DNA of 64,000 bases from Gallionellaceae bacterium (GTDB lineage Bacteria > Pseudomonadota > Gammaproteobacteria > Burkholderiales > Gallionellaceae): assembly GCA_009773615.1 (NCBI GenBank), contig WSYA01000007.1:1-64000 (forward strand), given 5' to 3'. The notes below the pieces were generated by a model that saw only the letters and a list, made by a program, of their open reading frames with translations, ran no database searches and was not told where the DNA came from. Shown here piece after piece: positions 17,692-26,109 of this stretch (positions are counted from its first letter, which is position 1; every line of letters starts with the position of its first letter). The translations under genes and the position numbers were made by a program.

Positions 17692-18153
17692 TTAAATATC
17701 TTTTTCGTTGTTGAGTAATGCTGCGGCGCGTTGCTGCGCTTCCACGGTAAGAGTGGCCTCGGGAACAGACTGGCGACGCTTGCGTAACTGGAAGAAAAGT
17801 GTTCCACCGGCCACTAGCAACAAGGCGAACGGTCCGAACCAAAGCAACAGGGTGTACGACTTCACAGGCGGCTCGTACAACACGAAGTCGCCATATTTCG
17901 AAACCAGATAATCGATGATCTCCTGGTCGTTTTTGCCTTTGCTCATTTGCTCGCGCACTTCACGACGCAGGTCTTCCGCGAGTTCAGCATGGGAACTGGC
18001 CAGAGATTCGTTTTGGCAGACCAAACAACGCAGCTTTTCAGCCAGACCGATCATGCGTTTTTCCAACACCGGATCTGCTGCTATGTCCTTGGCCTCGCCC
18101 GCATAGGCAAACAACGGCATCAGGCACAACAATAAAACGAACAGGCGCTTCAT
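17692..18153 (-). CDS. ccmH: Cytochrome c maturation protein CcmH
   Basis: This 153-residue periplasmic, membrane-anchored thiol protein has a signal peptide MKRLFVLLLCLMPLFAYAGE, the redox motif LRCLVCQN, the helical HAELAEDLRREVREQMSKG segment and a C-terminal TM anchor (TLLLWFGPFALLLVAGGTL). It keeps apocytochrome CxxCH cysteines reduced for haem ligation. It overlaps ccmG by four bases and is two bases from ccmI. Confidence 0.96.
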   Translation of the reverse strand: MKRLFVLLLCLMPLFAYAGEAKDIAADPVLEKRMIGLAEKLRCLVCQNESLASSHAELAEDLRREVREQMSKGKNDQEIIDYLVSKYGDFVLYEPPVKSYTLLLWFGPFALLLVAGGTLFFQLRKRRQSVPEATLTVEAQQRAAALLNNEKDI

Positions 18154-18680
18154 GGTTTTTTCTCCAGCTCGACGACCAGCGGTAATATCTTCTCGCGCAA
18201 ATTCTGATGGGTAATCGGGCCGATCTGTTTGTATTGGATGATGCCTTGCTTGTCGATGACGTATGTCTCGGGCACGCCATAGACACCGTAGTCGATACCT
18301 ATACGTCCCTCTGTATCTGACGCACTCATCACATAAGGGTCGCCACCTTCGCGCAGTGTTGCCAGCGCATCGGCACGCTTATCCTTGTAGTCGAGGCCGT
18401 AGACGGGCACGATGTTCTTGCGCGCCAACTCCACCAGAATCGGATGTTCCTCTTTACAGGAAACGCACCATGAAGCCCACACGTTAAGCAGCCAGACCTT
18501 ACCTTTCATATCCTGCGGTGAAAATGTTTTGCTTGGCTCATGCAGTTGCGGCAAAGTGAACGCGGGTGCTGGCTTGCCAACCAATGGCGACGGCACTTCA
18601 TGCGGATCCAGATTCAGGCCGACATACAGAAATCCGGCCAATACGATAAATATAACGAATGGCAAAATGAAACGCATCAT
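18150..18680 (-). CDS. ccmG: Thiol:disulfide interchange protein CcmG/DsbE
   Basis: This 176-residue membrane-tethered thioredoxin has an N-terminal TM anchor and the active site WASWCVSCKEEHP, with the cis-Pro loop VYGVPETYVID. It re-reduces CcmH or apocytochrome c. Its ATG start (ATGATG at 18680) overlaps ccmF by four bases. A longer frame upstream is ccmF antisense-free shadow and is not used. The active-site pair CVSC differs from the WCxPC of many DsbE proteins by lacking the Pro. Confidence 0.95.
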   Translation of the reverse strand: MMRFILPFVIFIVLAGFLYVGLNLDPHEVPSPLVGKPAPAFTLPQLHEPSKTFSPQDMKGKVWLLNVWASWCVSCKEEHPILVELARKNIVPVYGLDYKDKRADALATLREGGDPYVMSASDTEGRIGIDYGVYGVPETYVIDKQGIIQYKQIGPITHQNLREKILPLVVELEKKP

Positions 18681-20689
18681 GCTGTCTTCTCCTGCAACTT
18701 TTGTTCCGCTCCCGTTTCGGCAACCTGCTTGGCTTTCTTGGCATGAATACGATAACGCCGGTCGCTGATGGCGAATACGCCCCCCAGTCCCATCAACAAA
18801 CAACCCGCCCATATCCAGTCCACGAATGGTTTGACGTAGACGCGCACCGCCCAGGCACCATCGCTGTCGGGGATCGGCTCGCCCAGAGAAACATACAAGT
18901 CCCCCAGCAATCCAGGTTTGATCGCCGCTTCGGTCATCGGCATGCCAGATGCGTTGTAGTTGCGTTTCTCCGGGAAAAGCTCGCCCACGATGCGCTCATT
19001 CTTCTTGATGATCACATGCCCGCGCGAGGCGTGGTAGTTCGGCCCCTCCAGCTCGGTGATGCCGTCAAAACGGAAGGTGTATCCGCCCGCCTCTACCGTG
19101 TCGCCCACATTCATGCGCACGTCGCGCTCGGTCTCGTAACCCTTCACCATTGTGACGCCAATGACAAACACCGCAATGCCGAGGTGTGCCAGTTGCATGC
19201 CGTAATAGCTGCGCGATTGGCTCTTCAAGCGCTGCATCAGAGAGCCTTCCTTGCCGATGCGCTTGCGCAAATCCAAGAAGCTCGTGCTGATCACCCAGAA
19301 TGCCAGCATGAATCCCAGCGCGATCAAGGGTGTCCACTTGCCCATCACGAATGGCAATAGCAAGGCGATGACCAAGCTCGCGCCAAAGGCCCAGCGCACG
19401 CGCACCCAGATGTCCGGCATGCTGGCTTGCTTCCAACGCGCGATCGGCCCCAAGCCCATCATGGCGATCAGCGGCACCATCAACGGCACGAACACGGTAT
19501 TGAAATACGGCGGGCCTACGGACAGCTTACCGAAACCCAGTGCGTCCATGAACAGAGGGTAGAGCGTGCCGAGGAACACCGATGCCGAGGCCACCGACAG
19601 CAACACATTGTTGGTCAGCAGCATGGACTCGCGCGAGATGATGTCGAACTTTCCACCGAGGCCAATCTTCGGCGCACGCCATGCAAACAGCAACAACGAC
19701 GCACCAATTACCACTACCAGGAACGACAAAATGAACACCCCACGTTTCGGATCGGTGGCAAATGCGTGTACCGATGTCAGCACGCCTGAGCGCACCAAGA
19801 ATGTTCCCAGCAAACTGAGCGAGAAGGCCGCGATAGCCAGCAATACCGTCCAGCTTTTAAATGCACCGCGCTTTTCGGTGACAGCGAGTGAATGGATAAG
19901 TGCAGTGCCAACCAACCAAGGCATGAACGAAGCGTTCTCCACCGGGTCCCAGAACCACCAGCCGCCCCAACCCAACTCGTAATACGCCCACCAGCTACCC
20001 AATGCGATACCGAGGGTCATGAACACCCACGCCACGGTGGTCCATGGGCGCGACCAGCGCGCCCAAGTCGAATCGAGCTGCCCGCCTAGCAAGGCCGAAA
20101 TCGCAAAGGCAAACGCCACGGAGAATCCGACATAGCCCATGTACAACATCGGCGGATGGATAACCAAACCCGGGTCTTGTAGCAGCGGATTGAGGTCGCG
20201 CCCATCCATTGCGGCCGGCAACAAACGATCGAAAGGATTGGAGGTGAACAGCATGAACAACAGGAAACCTACCGAGATCAGCCCCATCACGCCGATGACG
20301 CGCGCCACCATTTCTTCCGGCAGATGCTTGCTGAACATCGCAACGGCGATGGTCCATATCGCCAGCAAAAATGCCCACAACAGCAATGAACCCTCGTGTC
20401 CGCCCCACAGCGCAGCGATGCGATATACAACGGGCAGCTGTGAATTGGAATGTTGGGACACATACAGCACGGAGAAATCATTGCTTATAAAGGATTGCAA
20501 CAAGCAGGCAAAAGCAAAAGACACGAAGACAAACTGTCCGAATGCCAACGGGCGCGCCACGCTCATCATGACGCTATTGCCGCGTGCGGCGCCAAAGATA
20601 GGTAAAAAACCTTGTATCAAGGCCAAAAATAACGCCACAACCAAAGCGAAATTTCCAAGTTCTGGAATGAAAATTTGAGGGGTCATCAT
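18677..20689 (-). CDS. ccmF: Cytochrome c haem lyase subunit CcmF
   Basis: This 670-residue multi-spanning protein is the core of the haem lyase. The WWD-type haem-handling segment is GWGGWWFWDPVENASFMPWL near residue 230, preceded by GSWWAYYE. Conserved His residues in loops and a long C-terminal periplasmic domain with a last TM helix fit CcmF. It transfers haem from CcmE to apocytochrome c with CcmH and CcmI. ATGATG doublet start at 20689, 10 bases after ccmE. Confidence 0.97.
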   Translation of the reverse strand: MMTPQIFIPELGNFALVVALFLALIQGFLPIFGAARGNSVMMSVARPLAFGQFVFVSFAFACLLQSFISNDFSVLYVSQHSNSQLPVVYRIAALWGGHEGSLLLWAFLLAIWTIAVAMFSKHLPEEMVARVIGVMGLISVGFLLFMLFTSNPFDRLLPAAMDGRDLNPLLQDPGLVIHPPMLYMGYVGFSVAFAFAISALLGGQLDSTWARWSRPWTTVAWVFMTLGIALGSWWAYYELGWGGWWFWDPVENASFMPWLVGTALIHSLAVTEKRGAFKSWTVLLAIAAFSLSLLGTFLVRSGVLTSVHAFATDPKRGVFILSFLVVVIGASLLLFAWRAPKIGLGGKFDIISRESMLLTNNVLLSVASASVFLGTLYPLFMDALGFGKLSVGPPYFNTVFVPLMVPLIAMMGLGPIARWKQASMPDIWVRVRWAFGASLVIALLLPFVMGKWTPLIALGFMLAFWVISTSFLDLRKRIGKEGSLMQRLKSQSRSYYGMQLAHLGIAVFVIGVTMVKGYETERDVRMNVGDTVEAGGYTFRFDGITELEGPNYHASRGHVIIKKNERIVGELFPEKRNYNASGMPMTEAAIKPGLLGDLYVSLGEPIPDSDGAWAVRVYVKPFVDWIWAGCLLMGLGGVFAISDRRYRIHAKKAKQVAETGAEQKLQEKTA

Positions 20690-20699
20690 GAGTTCCGAG

Positions 20700-21170
20700 T
20701 TATTTTGCAGGAGAAACTACGGGGGCAGCATTCACGGCAGACTGAGCCTTGGCGGCTTCTTCCAGCGCGTGCTTGGCTTCGGGTGGCATGTAATTCTCAT
20801 CGTGTTTGGCCAGCACTTCGTCGGCATAAAACACGTTGTCGTCACGCAACTTACCCTGCGCGACCACGCCTTTTCCTTCTTTGAACAGGTCGGGCAGAAT
20901 TCCTTTGTAGGTAACCGGCATATTCTTGGACGTGTCCGTAATGCTGAAGTGCACCGTCAGGCCATCGCCCTCGCGTTTGACGCTGCCTACTTCGACCAAG
21001 CCTCCGATGCGAAAGCTATGGCCTTGTGGCGCTTCTTTATTGAACACTTGAGTTGGCGTGAAATAAAGGCTGACGTTGTCTTTGAGAGCAAACAACACCA
21101 AGCCTGCTGCGGCTGCTACGATGGCGACACCACCGAGGATGAACATCAATCTTTGGTAACGCGGTTTCAT
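20700..21170 (-). CDS. ccmE: Haem chaperone CcmE
   Basis: This 156-residue periplasmic haem chaperone has an N-terminal TM anchor ([20 protein letters not shown]), an OB-fold core ([19 protein letters not shown]), and the covalent haem-binding His in [11 protein letters not shown] near residue 128. Its flexible Ala-rich tail ends the protein. The start overlaps the ccmD stop by three bases (TCAT). Confidence 0.97.
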   Translation of the reverse strand: MKPRYQRLMFILGGVAIVAAAAGLVLFALKDNVSLYFTPTQVFNKEAPQGHSFRIGGLVEVGSVKREGDGLTVHFSITDTSKNMPVTYKGILPDLFKEGKGVVAQGKLRDDNVFYADEVLAKHDENYMPPEAKHALEEAAKAQSAVNAAPVVSPAK

Positions 21171-21334
21171 TGGGCTTCTCCTGCATCACGCATCAAGCGC
21201 AATTGCTGTAATGTAATTTTTCTTTTATGGCGTACTAATGCAATTTCGATGATAAAAATCAACAGTGTCACGCCATATGAACCCCAGACGTAAAAACCGT
21301 AGCCGTTCATGGCAAAGAATTCAGCCCAGCTCAT
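21167..21334 (-). CDS. ccmD: Haem exporter small subunit CcmD
   Basis: This 55-residue protein reads [20 protein letters not shown], then one TM helix ([13 protein letters not shown]) and a basic tail with [17 protein letters not shown]. This is the CcmD pattern (N-terminal AEFFAMGGYGFYVW, tail KR). Its ATG overlaps ccmC's TGA by four bases and its stop overlaps ccmE by three. It is too short to be found by simple ORF length limits. It stabilises CcmE on CcmC and helps release holo-CcmE. Confidence 0.93.
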   Translation of the reverse strand: MSWAEFFAMNGYGFYVWGSYGVTLLIFIIEIALVRHKRKITLQQLRLMRDAGEAQ

Positions 21335-22068
21335 AACTTCACCTCATTCAATTCGCTCACCCATTGGGCATTGCGTTCACGCTCCAGAATAATGCTGCGT
21401 ACCCGCACTAGCGTCACTGCGATAACGTACAGCCAGCACGCCACCAGCATGACAAACATGGCCTGCTGCATGGCGATGTGCATGCTCGTGCCGGTGAATT
21501 TGATGGTCGAGCCCTGATGCAAAGTATTCCACCATTTCACCGAAAAATAAATGATCGGCACATTGACCGAGCCGACGATGGCCAATAATGCTCCGGCACG
21601 ATCAGCACGACGCGAGTCGTCGATGGAGGATTGCAGGGCGATAAAGCCAAGATAGAGGAACAACAGGATCAATTCGGAAGTCAGGCGCGCGTCCCACACC
21701 CACCACGCCCCCCACATCGGCTTGCCCCACAGCGCTCCGGTCCATAGCGAAATGAACGCGAATAACGCCCCGGTTGGCGCCAGCGCAGTGGCCATCATGG
21801 AAGACAAACGCGTATTGAAGATCAAACCAAAAGCCGCGTATCCCGCCATGATGAGATAGATGAACATGGACAAGATCGATGCGGGGACGTGAATGAAAAT
21901 AATGCGGTAGGCCTCGCTCTGCACCGCATCCGCAGGAGCGACGAAGAAACCGATGTACATCCCCACCACAAACAGAATCGCGGCAGGCACGGCAAACCAG
22001 GGAACCATCTTTCCCGCCAAACCATAGAAGGTTGCGGGTGCTGCGTATTTAAACCAGTTGATCGCCAA
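21331..22068 (-). CDS. ccmC: Haem transporter/loader CcmC
   Basis: This 245-residue protein with six TM helices loads haem on CcmE. The WWD domain GKPMWGAWWVWDARLTSELIL lies near residue 118-138, with flanking His ligands (FIHVPASILS; WWNTLHQGS). Length is normal. It lies three bases from ccmB and overlaps ccmD. Confidence 0.96.
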   Translation of the reverse strand: MAINWFKYAAPATFYGLAGKMVPWFAVPAAILFVVGMYIGFFVAPADAVQSEAYRIIFIHVPASILSMFIYLIMAGYAAFGLIFNTRLSSMMATALAPTGALFAFISLWTGALWGKPMWGAWWVWDARLTSELILLFLYLGFIALQSSIDDSRRADRAGALLAIVGSVNVPIIYFSVKWWNTLHQGSTIKFTGTSMHIAMQQAMFVMLVACWLYVIAVTLVRVRSIILERERNAQWVSELNEVKL

Positions 22069-22071
22069 ATT

Positions 22072-22755
22072 TCACTCCATCGAAATACGTAAAGCTTGTG
22101 CCGTGACCCAAGGAGTAAAAGCCAAGGCCAGCAACAACAGAGCACCTAACAACGCCACATGCGGAACAATCGTCATCCCGGTGCTCACTGCCTCCACCGC
22201 CCCTGTTCCGAAGATCAGCACAGGAATACATAAAGGCAACACCAACAACGAAACCAGCACACCTCCTCCACGCAAACCCAAGGTCAGTGCAGCCCCAATC
22301 GCGCCGATCATGCTCAATATCGGTGTACCTAGCAATAGCACCAGGATCAATACCCATAAGGCTTGTGGCGACATATCGAACTGCAACCCCAGCACCGGAG
22401 CCATCAACACCAAGGGCAATCCCGACAACATCCAATGTGCCAGAATCTTGCCCAAGACCAGCATCGACAGCGACTGCGGAGCCAATAACATCTGCTCCAA
22501 CGTGCCGTCCAGATAGTCCGCAGAGAACATGCGTCCCAGCGACAGCATCGAAGCCAAAAGTGCCGCAACCCACACGACTCCCGGCGCCATCTTGCGCAGC
22601 ATGTCAAGCTCTGGCCCGACTCCCAGTGGAAATAAACTCACCACCATCACGAAGAAAATTAGGGTAGTCAGCACATCGGCACGACGGCGCATCGCCAGCA
22701 ATAAATCGCGGCGGATAACTAAACCCAACAATCCGAACAGTGAGCGCTGGTTCAT
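22072..22755 (-). CDS. ccmB: Haem exporter permease CcmB
   Basis: This 227-residue permease of the CcmAB ATP-driven haem-handling complex has six predicted helices. The family pattern includes FFVMVVSLFPLGVGPE, LASMLSLGRMFSADYLDGTLEQ and GKILAHWMLSGLPLVL. It overlaps ccmA by four bases. Confidence 0.96.
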   Translation of the reverse strand: MNQRSLFGLLGLVIRRDLLLAMRRRADVLTTLIFFVMVVSLFPLGVGPELDMLRKMAPGVVWVAALLASMLSLGRMFSADYLDGTLEQMLLAPQSLSMLVLGKILAHWMLSGLPLVLMAPVLGLQFDMSPQALWVLILVLLLGTPILSMIGAIGAALTLGLRGGGVLVSLLVLPLCIPVLIFGTGAVEAVSTGMTIVPHVALLGALLLLALAFTPWVTAQALRISME

Positions 22756-23366
22756 GACAACGTCAACAGCCTTGTTTCAACCCCTGCCACTTGCATGGGT
22801 TGGTGCGTGGTAAAAATCGCCATGCCTCCTTGAGACAAGTGTTCTCCAATAAGTTCCTGCATCAACCCTACTGCCCCCACATCGAGTGCGGTTAAGGGTT
22901 CGTCTAGTATCCATAAATGAGCATTTCCTACAAGCAATCTGCTCAACGCTACTCGGCGGCGCTGCCCTTGCGATAGCACTTTCACCGGCAGATGTTCGCG
23001 GCGGCGCAAACCCATACGGCGCAATGCAACTAGCGCTCCGGCCTCGTCAATATCGCAGCCGGCCAATCCGGCGCTGATACGTAAATTCTCCAATGCATTC
23101 AGCTCGTCTTTGATGGCATTCAGGTGGCCGAGATAGATCATCTCGGCATAATATTCTTCGTCGATCTCATGAATGTTTTTGCCGCGCCAGCAAATCTCTC
23201 CCTCAGCCGGCTGCATAAACCCGCACAAGGTGCGCAGCAGACTGGTTTTGCCGCTGCCATTTTCCCCCTGCACTTGCATCAATTCACCCGCGCCGAGCGA
23301 GAAGCTCAGCCCGGCAAATAATTGATGATCCCCGCGTGTGCAGGCAAGGTTGCGCACTTCCAGCAT
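22752..23366 (-). CDS. ccmA: Haem exporter ATPase CcmA
   Basis: This 204-residue ABC ATPase has Walker A GENGSGKTSLL, the signature-type LSQGQRRRVALSRLL, Walker B LWILDEPLTALD and the switch His in FTTHQPMQ. ATP hydrolysis releases holo-CcmE from CcmCD. The start at MLEVRNLACTRGDHQLF fits family length; the longer upstream frame has no homology. No clear Shine-Dalgarno is visible, but a consensus -10 lies just upstream, so the leader may be short. Confidence 0.95.
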   Translation of the reverse strand: MLEVRNLACTRGDHQLFAGLSFSLGAGELMQVQGENGSGKTSLLRTLCGFMQPAEGEICWRGKNIHEIDEEYYAEMIYLGHLNAIKDELNALENLRISAGLAGCDIDEAGALVALRRMGLRRREHLPVKVLSQGQRRRVALSRLLVGNAHLWILDEPLTALDVGAVGLMQELIGEHLSQGGMAIFTTHQPMQVAGVETRLLTLS

Positions 23367-23403
23367 GAGGTAAAGTATCCGAGCAGAATCAAAATAGCCG
23401 TGA

Positions 23404-23432
23404 ATTATATACGATTGCTTCGGCGTGGTGCA
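23404..23432 (-). promoter_or_regulatory. Candidate promoter for the ccm operon
   Basis: A perfect -10 TATAAT (23404-23409 on the minus strand) lies about 38 bases upstream of the ccmA start. The matching -35 is poor (ATGCAC at 18 bases), so the assignment relies on the -10 alone. The remaining gap to the ppiD terminator shows nothing else recognisable. Confidence 0.4.
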
Positions 23433-23586
23433 TCGCATTAAATGCGCTGCCGCCTCTCGGTTTGCCCTATGGAATACATGGGTTTATTGTCTAGTAAGCG
23501 CAATTTATTCACTGCATGACAAACGCCGACGCTATTGCATATTTTATCGAGCGCCCGCAAAGGCTTTTGGTCTGCACTCTCCAGAT

Positions 23587-23614
23587 AAAAAAACGCCGCT
23601 TGAATAGCGGCGTT
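23587..23614 (-). terminator. Intrinsic terminator of the ppiD operon
   Basis: A 9-bp perfect stem (AACGCCGCT/AGCGGCGTT) with a 5-base loop is followed on the minus strand by a run of seven Us, 26 bases after the ppiD stop. Confidence 0.85.
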
Positions 23615-23639
23615 TTCAGCTGGTGCTTTTCGAGTGCGC

Positions 23640-25529
23640 TTATTTTTTATCGTCAGTCGCGAAAGCTTTCATGCTGATGTCGGCATGTTTTTTGGCATCC
23701 GCCAGATAAGCCTGCAACAATTCCTCGCCAGTCACTTGACGAATCTGTTGCTGATATCGATTACGCTTGCCCTCGTCAATCGTTGCGGCATCTTTAACCG
23801 CATCAATACGTGCGACTACAAAACCGTTTTGTGCAGTTTGCACTCCAACATACGCCGGCAGTTTGGCTGTATTTGCTTTGAATATGAACTTTGCCAATTC
23901 AGTATCCACACCCGCATGCTGTGAGCGCATGATGGACTGCACTGGCAGCCATGCAACATTGACCTTTTCACCTTGTTGCAAGCGACTCAACAACTCGCCG
24001 CCTTGCTTAGCCATCAGCTCCAACGCCTGTTGACGTTGCAGTTTATTCTGGATCGTGCTCGACACTTCCGGCAATGGACGCACACTGGCAACTTGATACT
24101 CGACGACACGTGCCGACAACAATGTGTTGGGCGCCACTTCCACAGCTACAGTGTTGCGCTTGTTTTTCAATACATCATCCGAAAACACCGCTTGCTGCAC
24201 CTTGTCCGTCCATACACCTGCGGCGGCTTGCCCCTTGCTCAGCCATATTCCCTGCTGCACTGACACCTTAAGCAACTCTGCCGCAGGCTTAAGACTATCG
24301 CTTTGTTCGTAAACCGTATTGCTGAATTTCTCAGCCAACTCGGCAAATTTGTCGCCCGCTTTTTGTGCCTTCAGACGCTGCACGATCAAGGCTTTAACTT
24401 CAGAAAATGGCTGTGTCTTGGCAGCTTTAACCGACGTCAGACGAATAATATGGAAGCCGAAATCCGATTGCACCAAATCGCTGATCTCCCCTGCTTTGAG
24501 TTTGAAAACAGCGTCATCAAACGACTTAACCATCATGCCCCGTCCGAACATACCCAAATCACCGCCATTGGTTGCCGATCCCGGATCCTGAGAAAACTCC
24601 TTAGCTAGGGCAGCGAAATTTCCGGGAGATTGCTTTACTTTTTGCAATACCCGCTCAGCTTTGGCTTTTGCCGCTTGTTTGTCCGCACTGGACGCCTGTG
24701 CTGCAACTGAAATTAATATATGGGAGGCTTGGCGCTGCTCCTGCGTACCAAATTCGGCTTGGTGCTCATCAAAGTATTTCTTAACTTCAGCCTCATCCAC
24801 CACCACCTGAGACTGCAATGACTCGGTCGAAAAAATCACGAACTCGACTTTTGCGCGCTCAGGCGTTTGAAATTCGCTTTGATTTTTCTTGTAGTATTCA
24901 TCGACAGCAGCAGCCGTTACTTTGATCTGCTTCAGAAGTGCATCCGTATCAAACTTGAGCAATGCAACCACGCGTTGCTGCTCGTTCAGTCGAATCAGAT
25001 TATCAACAGCCGCATTGGAAGCATAACCGTTTTGAGTATATGCATCCGTCAACTGGCGTGAACTTAAGTCTTGGCGCACTTTTGACTCGAACATCAGAGG
25101 CGACATATTTTGTCCGCTCAACATCGTTTCATATTGCTGCTTATCGAACTTCCCCTCCTTTTGGAAAGCTCCAATCCCGCCAATCACCCCGGCTAGTTGT
25201 TCATCAGTCACCGTCAACCCGGTTTTATGCGCCTCGGAAAACAGCAGATGCTGTGCAACAAGACCTTCCAATATAGAGTGCTTTACTTCAGCTTTTTCAA
25301 AGATGGATTGATCGAACGCCGGCCCTGCCAACTCGCGCATTCTTTGTTGCTGCTGACGCATCGCATTATCGAATTCCTGCGCACTAATCTTCTCGCCATT
25401 TACCGATGCCAGCGACTCCCCTCCACCCGATTTCTGGTATGAGTCCACGCCCCAAAATGCAAACGGCAAAATGATGAGCGCCAGTACAAATTGCACCAAT
25501 CTTTTCTTCTCATGTACGAAATCGAACAT
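23640..25529 (-). CDS. ppiD: Periplasmic peptidyl-prolyl isomerase PpiD-like
   Basis: This 629-residue protein is anchored in the inner membrane by one N-terminal helix (FVLALIILPFAFWGVD, residues 15-31). A SurA-N-like chaperone domain (GEKISAQEFDNAMRQQQQRM) follows, then a parvulin domain (QASHILISVAAQ ... GGDLGMFGRGMMVKSFDDAV ... FGFHIIRL) and a C-terminal helical region. It should help fold secreted proteins at the Sec exit. It ends the tig-clpP-clpX-lon-hupB-tRNA series. Confidence 0.94.
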   Translation of the reverse strand: MFDFVHEKKRLVQFVLALIILPFAFWGVDSYQKSGGGESLASVNGEKISAQEFDNAMRQQQQRMRELAGPAFDQSIFEKAEVKHSILEGLVAQHLLFSEAHKTGLTVTDEQLAGVIGGIGAFQKEGKFDKQQYETMLSGQNMSPLMFESKVRQDLSSRQLTDAYTQNGYASNAAVDNLIRLNEQQRVVALLKFDTDALLKQIKVTAAAVDEYYKKNQSEFQTPERAKVEFVIFSTESLQSQVVVDEAEVKKYFDEHQAEFGTQEQRQASHILISVAAQASSADKQAAKAKAERVLQKVKQSPGNFAALAKEFSQDPGSATNGGDLGMFGRGMMVKSFDDAVFKLKAGEISDLVQSDFGFHIIRLTSVKAAKTQPFSEVKALIVQRLKAQKAGDKFAELAEKFSNTVYEQSDSLKPAAELLKVSVQQGIWLSKGQAAAGVWTDKVQQAVFSDDVLKNKRNTVAVEVAPNTLLSARVVEYQVASVRPLPEVSSTIQNKLQRQQALELMAKQGGELLSRLQQGEKVNVAWLPVQSIMRSQHAGVDTELAKFIFKANTAKLPAYVGVQTAQNGFVVARIDAVKDAATIDEGKRNRYQQQIRQVTGEELLQAYLADAKKHADISMKAFATDDKK

Positions 25530-25596
25530 TGCGGCTTATCCAATCGAAAATTTGTGTTTTGATATGAAAAAAGGCGAACTTTCGTTCACCTTTGTT

Positions 25597-25673
25597 TGGC
25601 GGAGTGGACGGGACTCGAACCCGCGACCCCCGGCGTGACAGGCCGGTATTCTAACCAACTGAACTACCACTCC
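25597..25673 (-). tRNA. tRNA-Asp (GTC)
   Basis: A 77-base gene on the minus strand, from GGAGTGGTAGTTCAG to CCA. The anticodon loop reads CTGTCAC with GTC, flanked by T33 and A37. Acceptor GGAGTGG pairs with CCACTCC and the T arm is GCGGGTTCGAGTCCCGT. CCA is encoded. Confidence 0.97.
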
Positions 25674-25688
25674 ATAAACCTATTTTTC

Positions 25689-25764
25689 TGGTGGGTGCTG
25701 ACGGGATCGAACCGCCGACAATCGCCTTGTAAGGGCGGTGCTCTACCAGCTGAGCTAAGCACCC
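25689..25764 (-). tRNA. tRNA-Val (TAC)
   Basis: A 76-base gene on the minus strand. Acceptor GGGTGCT pairs with AGCACCC, and the D arm reads AGCTCAGCTGGTAGAGC. The anticodon loop is CTTACAA with TAC, and the T arm is CGGCGGTTCGATCCCGTC; CCA is encoded. It lies 10 bases after hupB and 15 before tRNA-Asp, so they are probably co-transcribed. Confidence 0.97.
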
Positions 25765-25774
25765 GTCGAAAACG

Positions 25775-26050
25775 CTAGTTTACAGCATCTTTTAATCCTT
25801 TACCAGCACGAAATTTAGGAATTTTCGCTGCTTTGATATTTATTGTCTCGCCAGTGCGCGGATTGCGACCGTTACGGGCAGCACGTTCACCTACGTAGAA
25901 TGTACCGAAGCCAACCAGACTGACCGGCTCGCCCTTTATTAAAGACTCCTGAATAGACCTAATGGTGGCGTCCAGTGCACGCCCTGCGGAGGCTTTTGAA
26001 ATATCGGCGGATATTGCGATAGCGTCAATCAACTCAGATTTATTGCTCAT
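25775..26050 (-). CDS. hupB: Nucleoid protein HU
   Basis: This 91-residue DNA-binding protein HU has the core [20 protein letters not shown] (beta-arm with the RNPRTG motif) and a C-terminal [16 protein letters not shown]. It binds and bends DNA without strong sequence preference. The position after lon and before the tRNA genes is conserved among betaproteobacteria. Confidence 0.97.
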   Translation of the reverse strand: MSNKSELIDAIAISADISKASAGRALDATIRSIQESLIKGEPVSLVGFGTFYVGERAARNGRNPRTGETINIKAAKIPKFRAGKGLKDAVN

Positions 26051-26069
26051 GTACTTTACCTTTTTGATT

Positions 26070-26099
26070 TAGAGCGCAGTAAGAACTGCACTCTAAAAT
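26070..26099. terminator. Hairpin between lon and hupB
   Basis: TTTAGAGCGCAG and CTGCACTCTAAA form a 12-bp stem with one G-U wobble around a 6-base loop. No U-run follows in the direction of transcription, so it may attenuate or protect mRNA ends rather than stop transcription. Confidence 0.45.
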
Positions 26100-26109
26100 C
26101 GCAAACTAA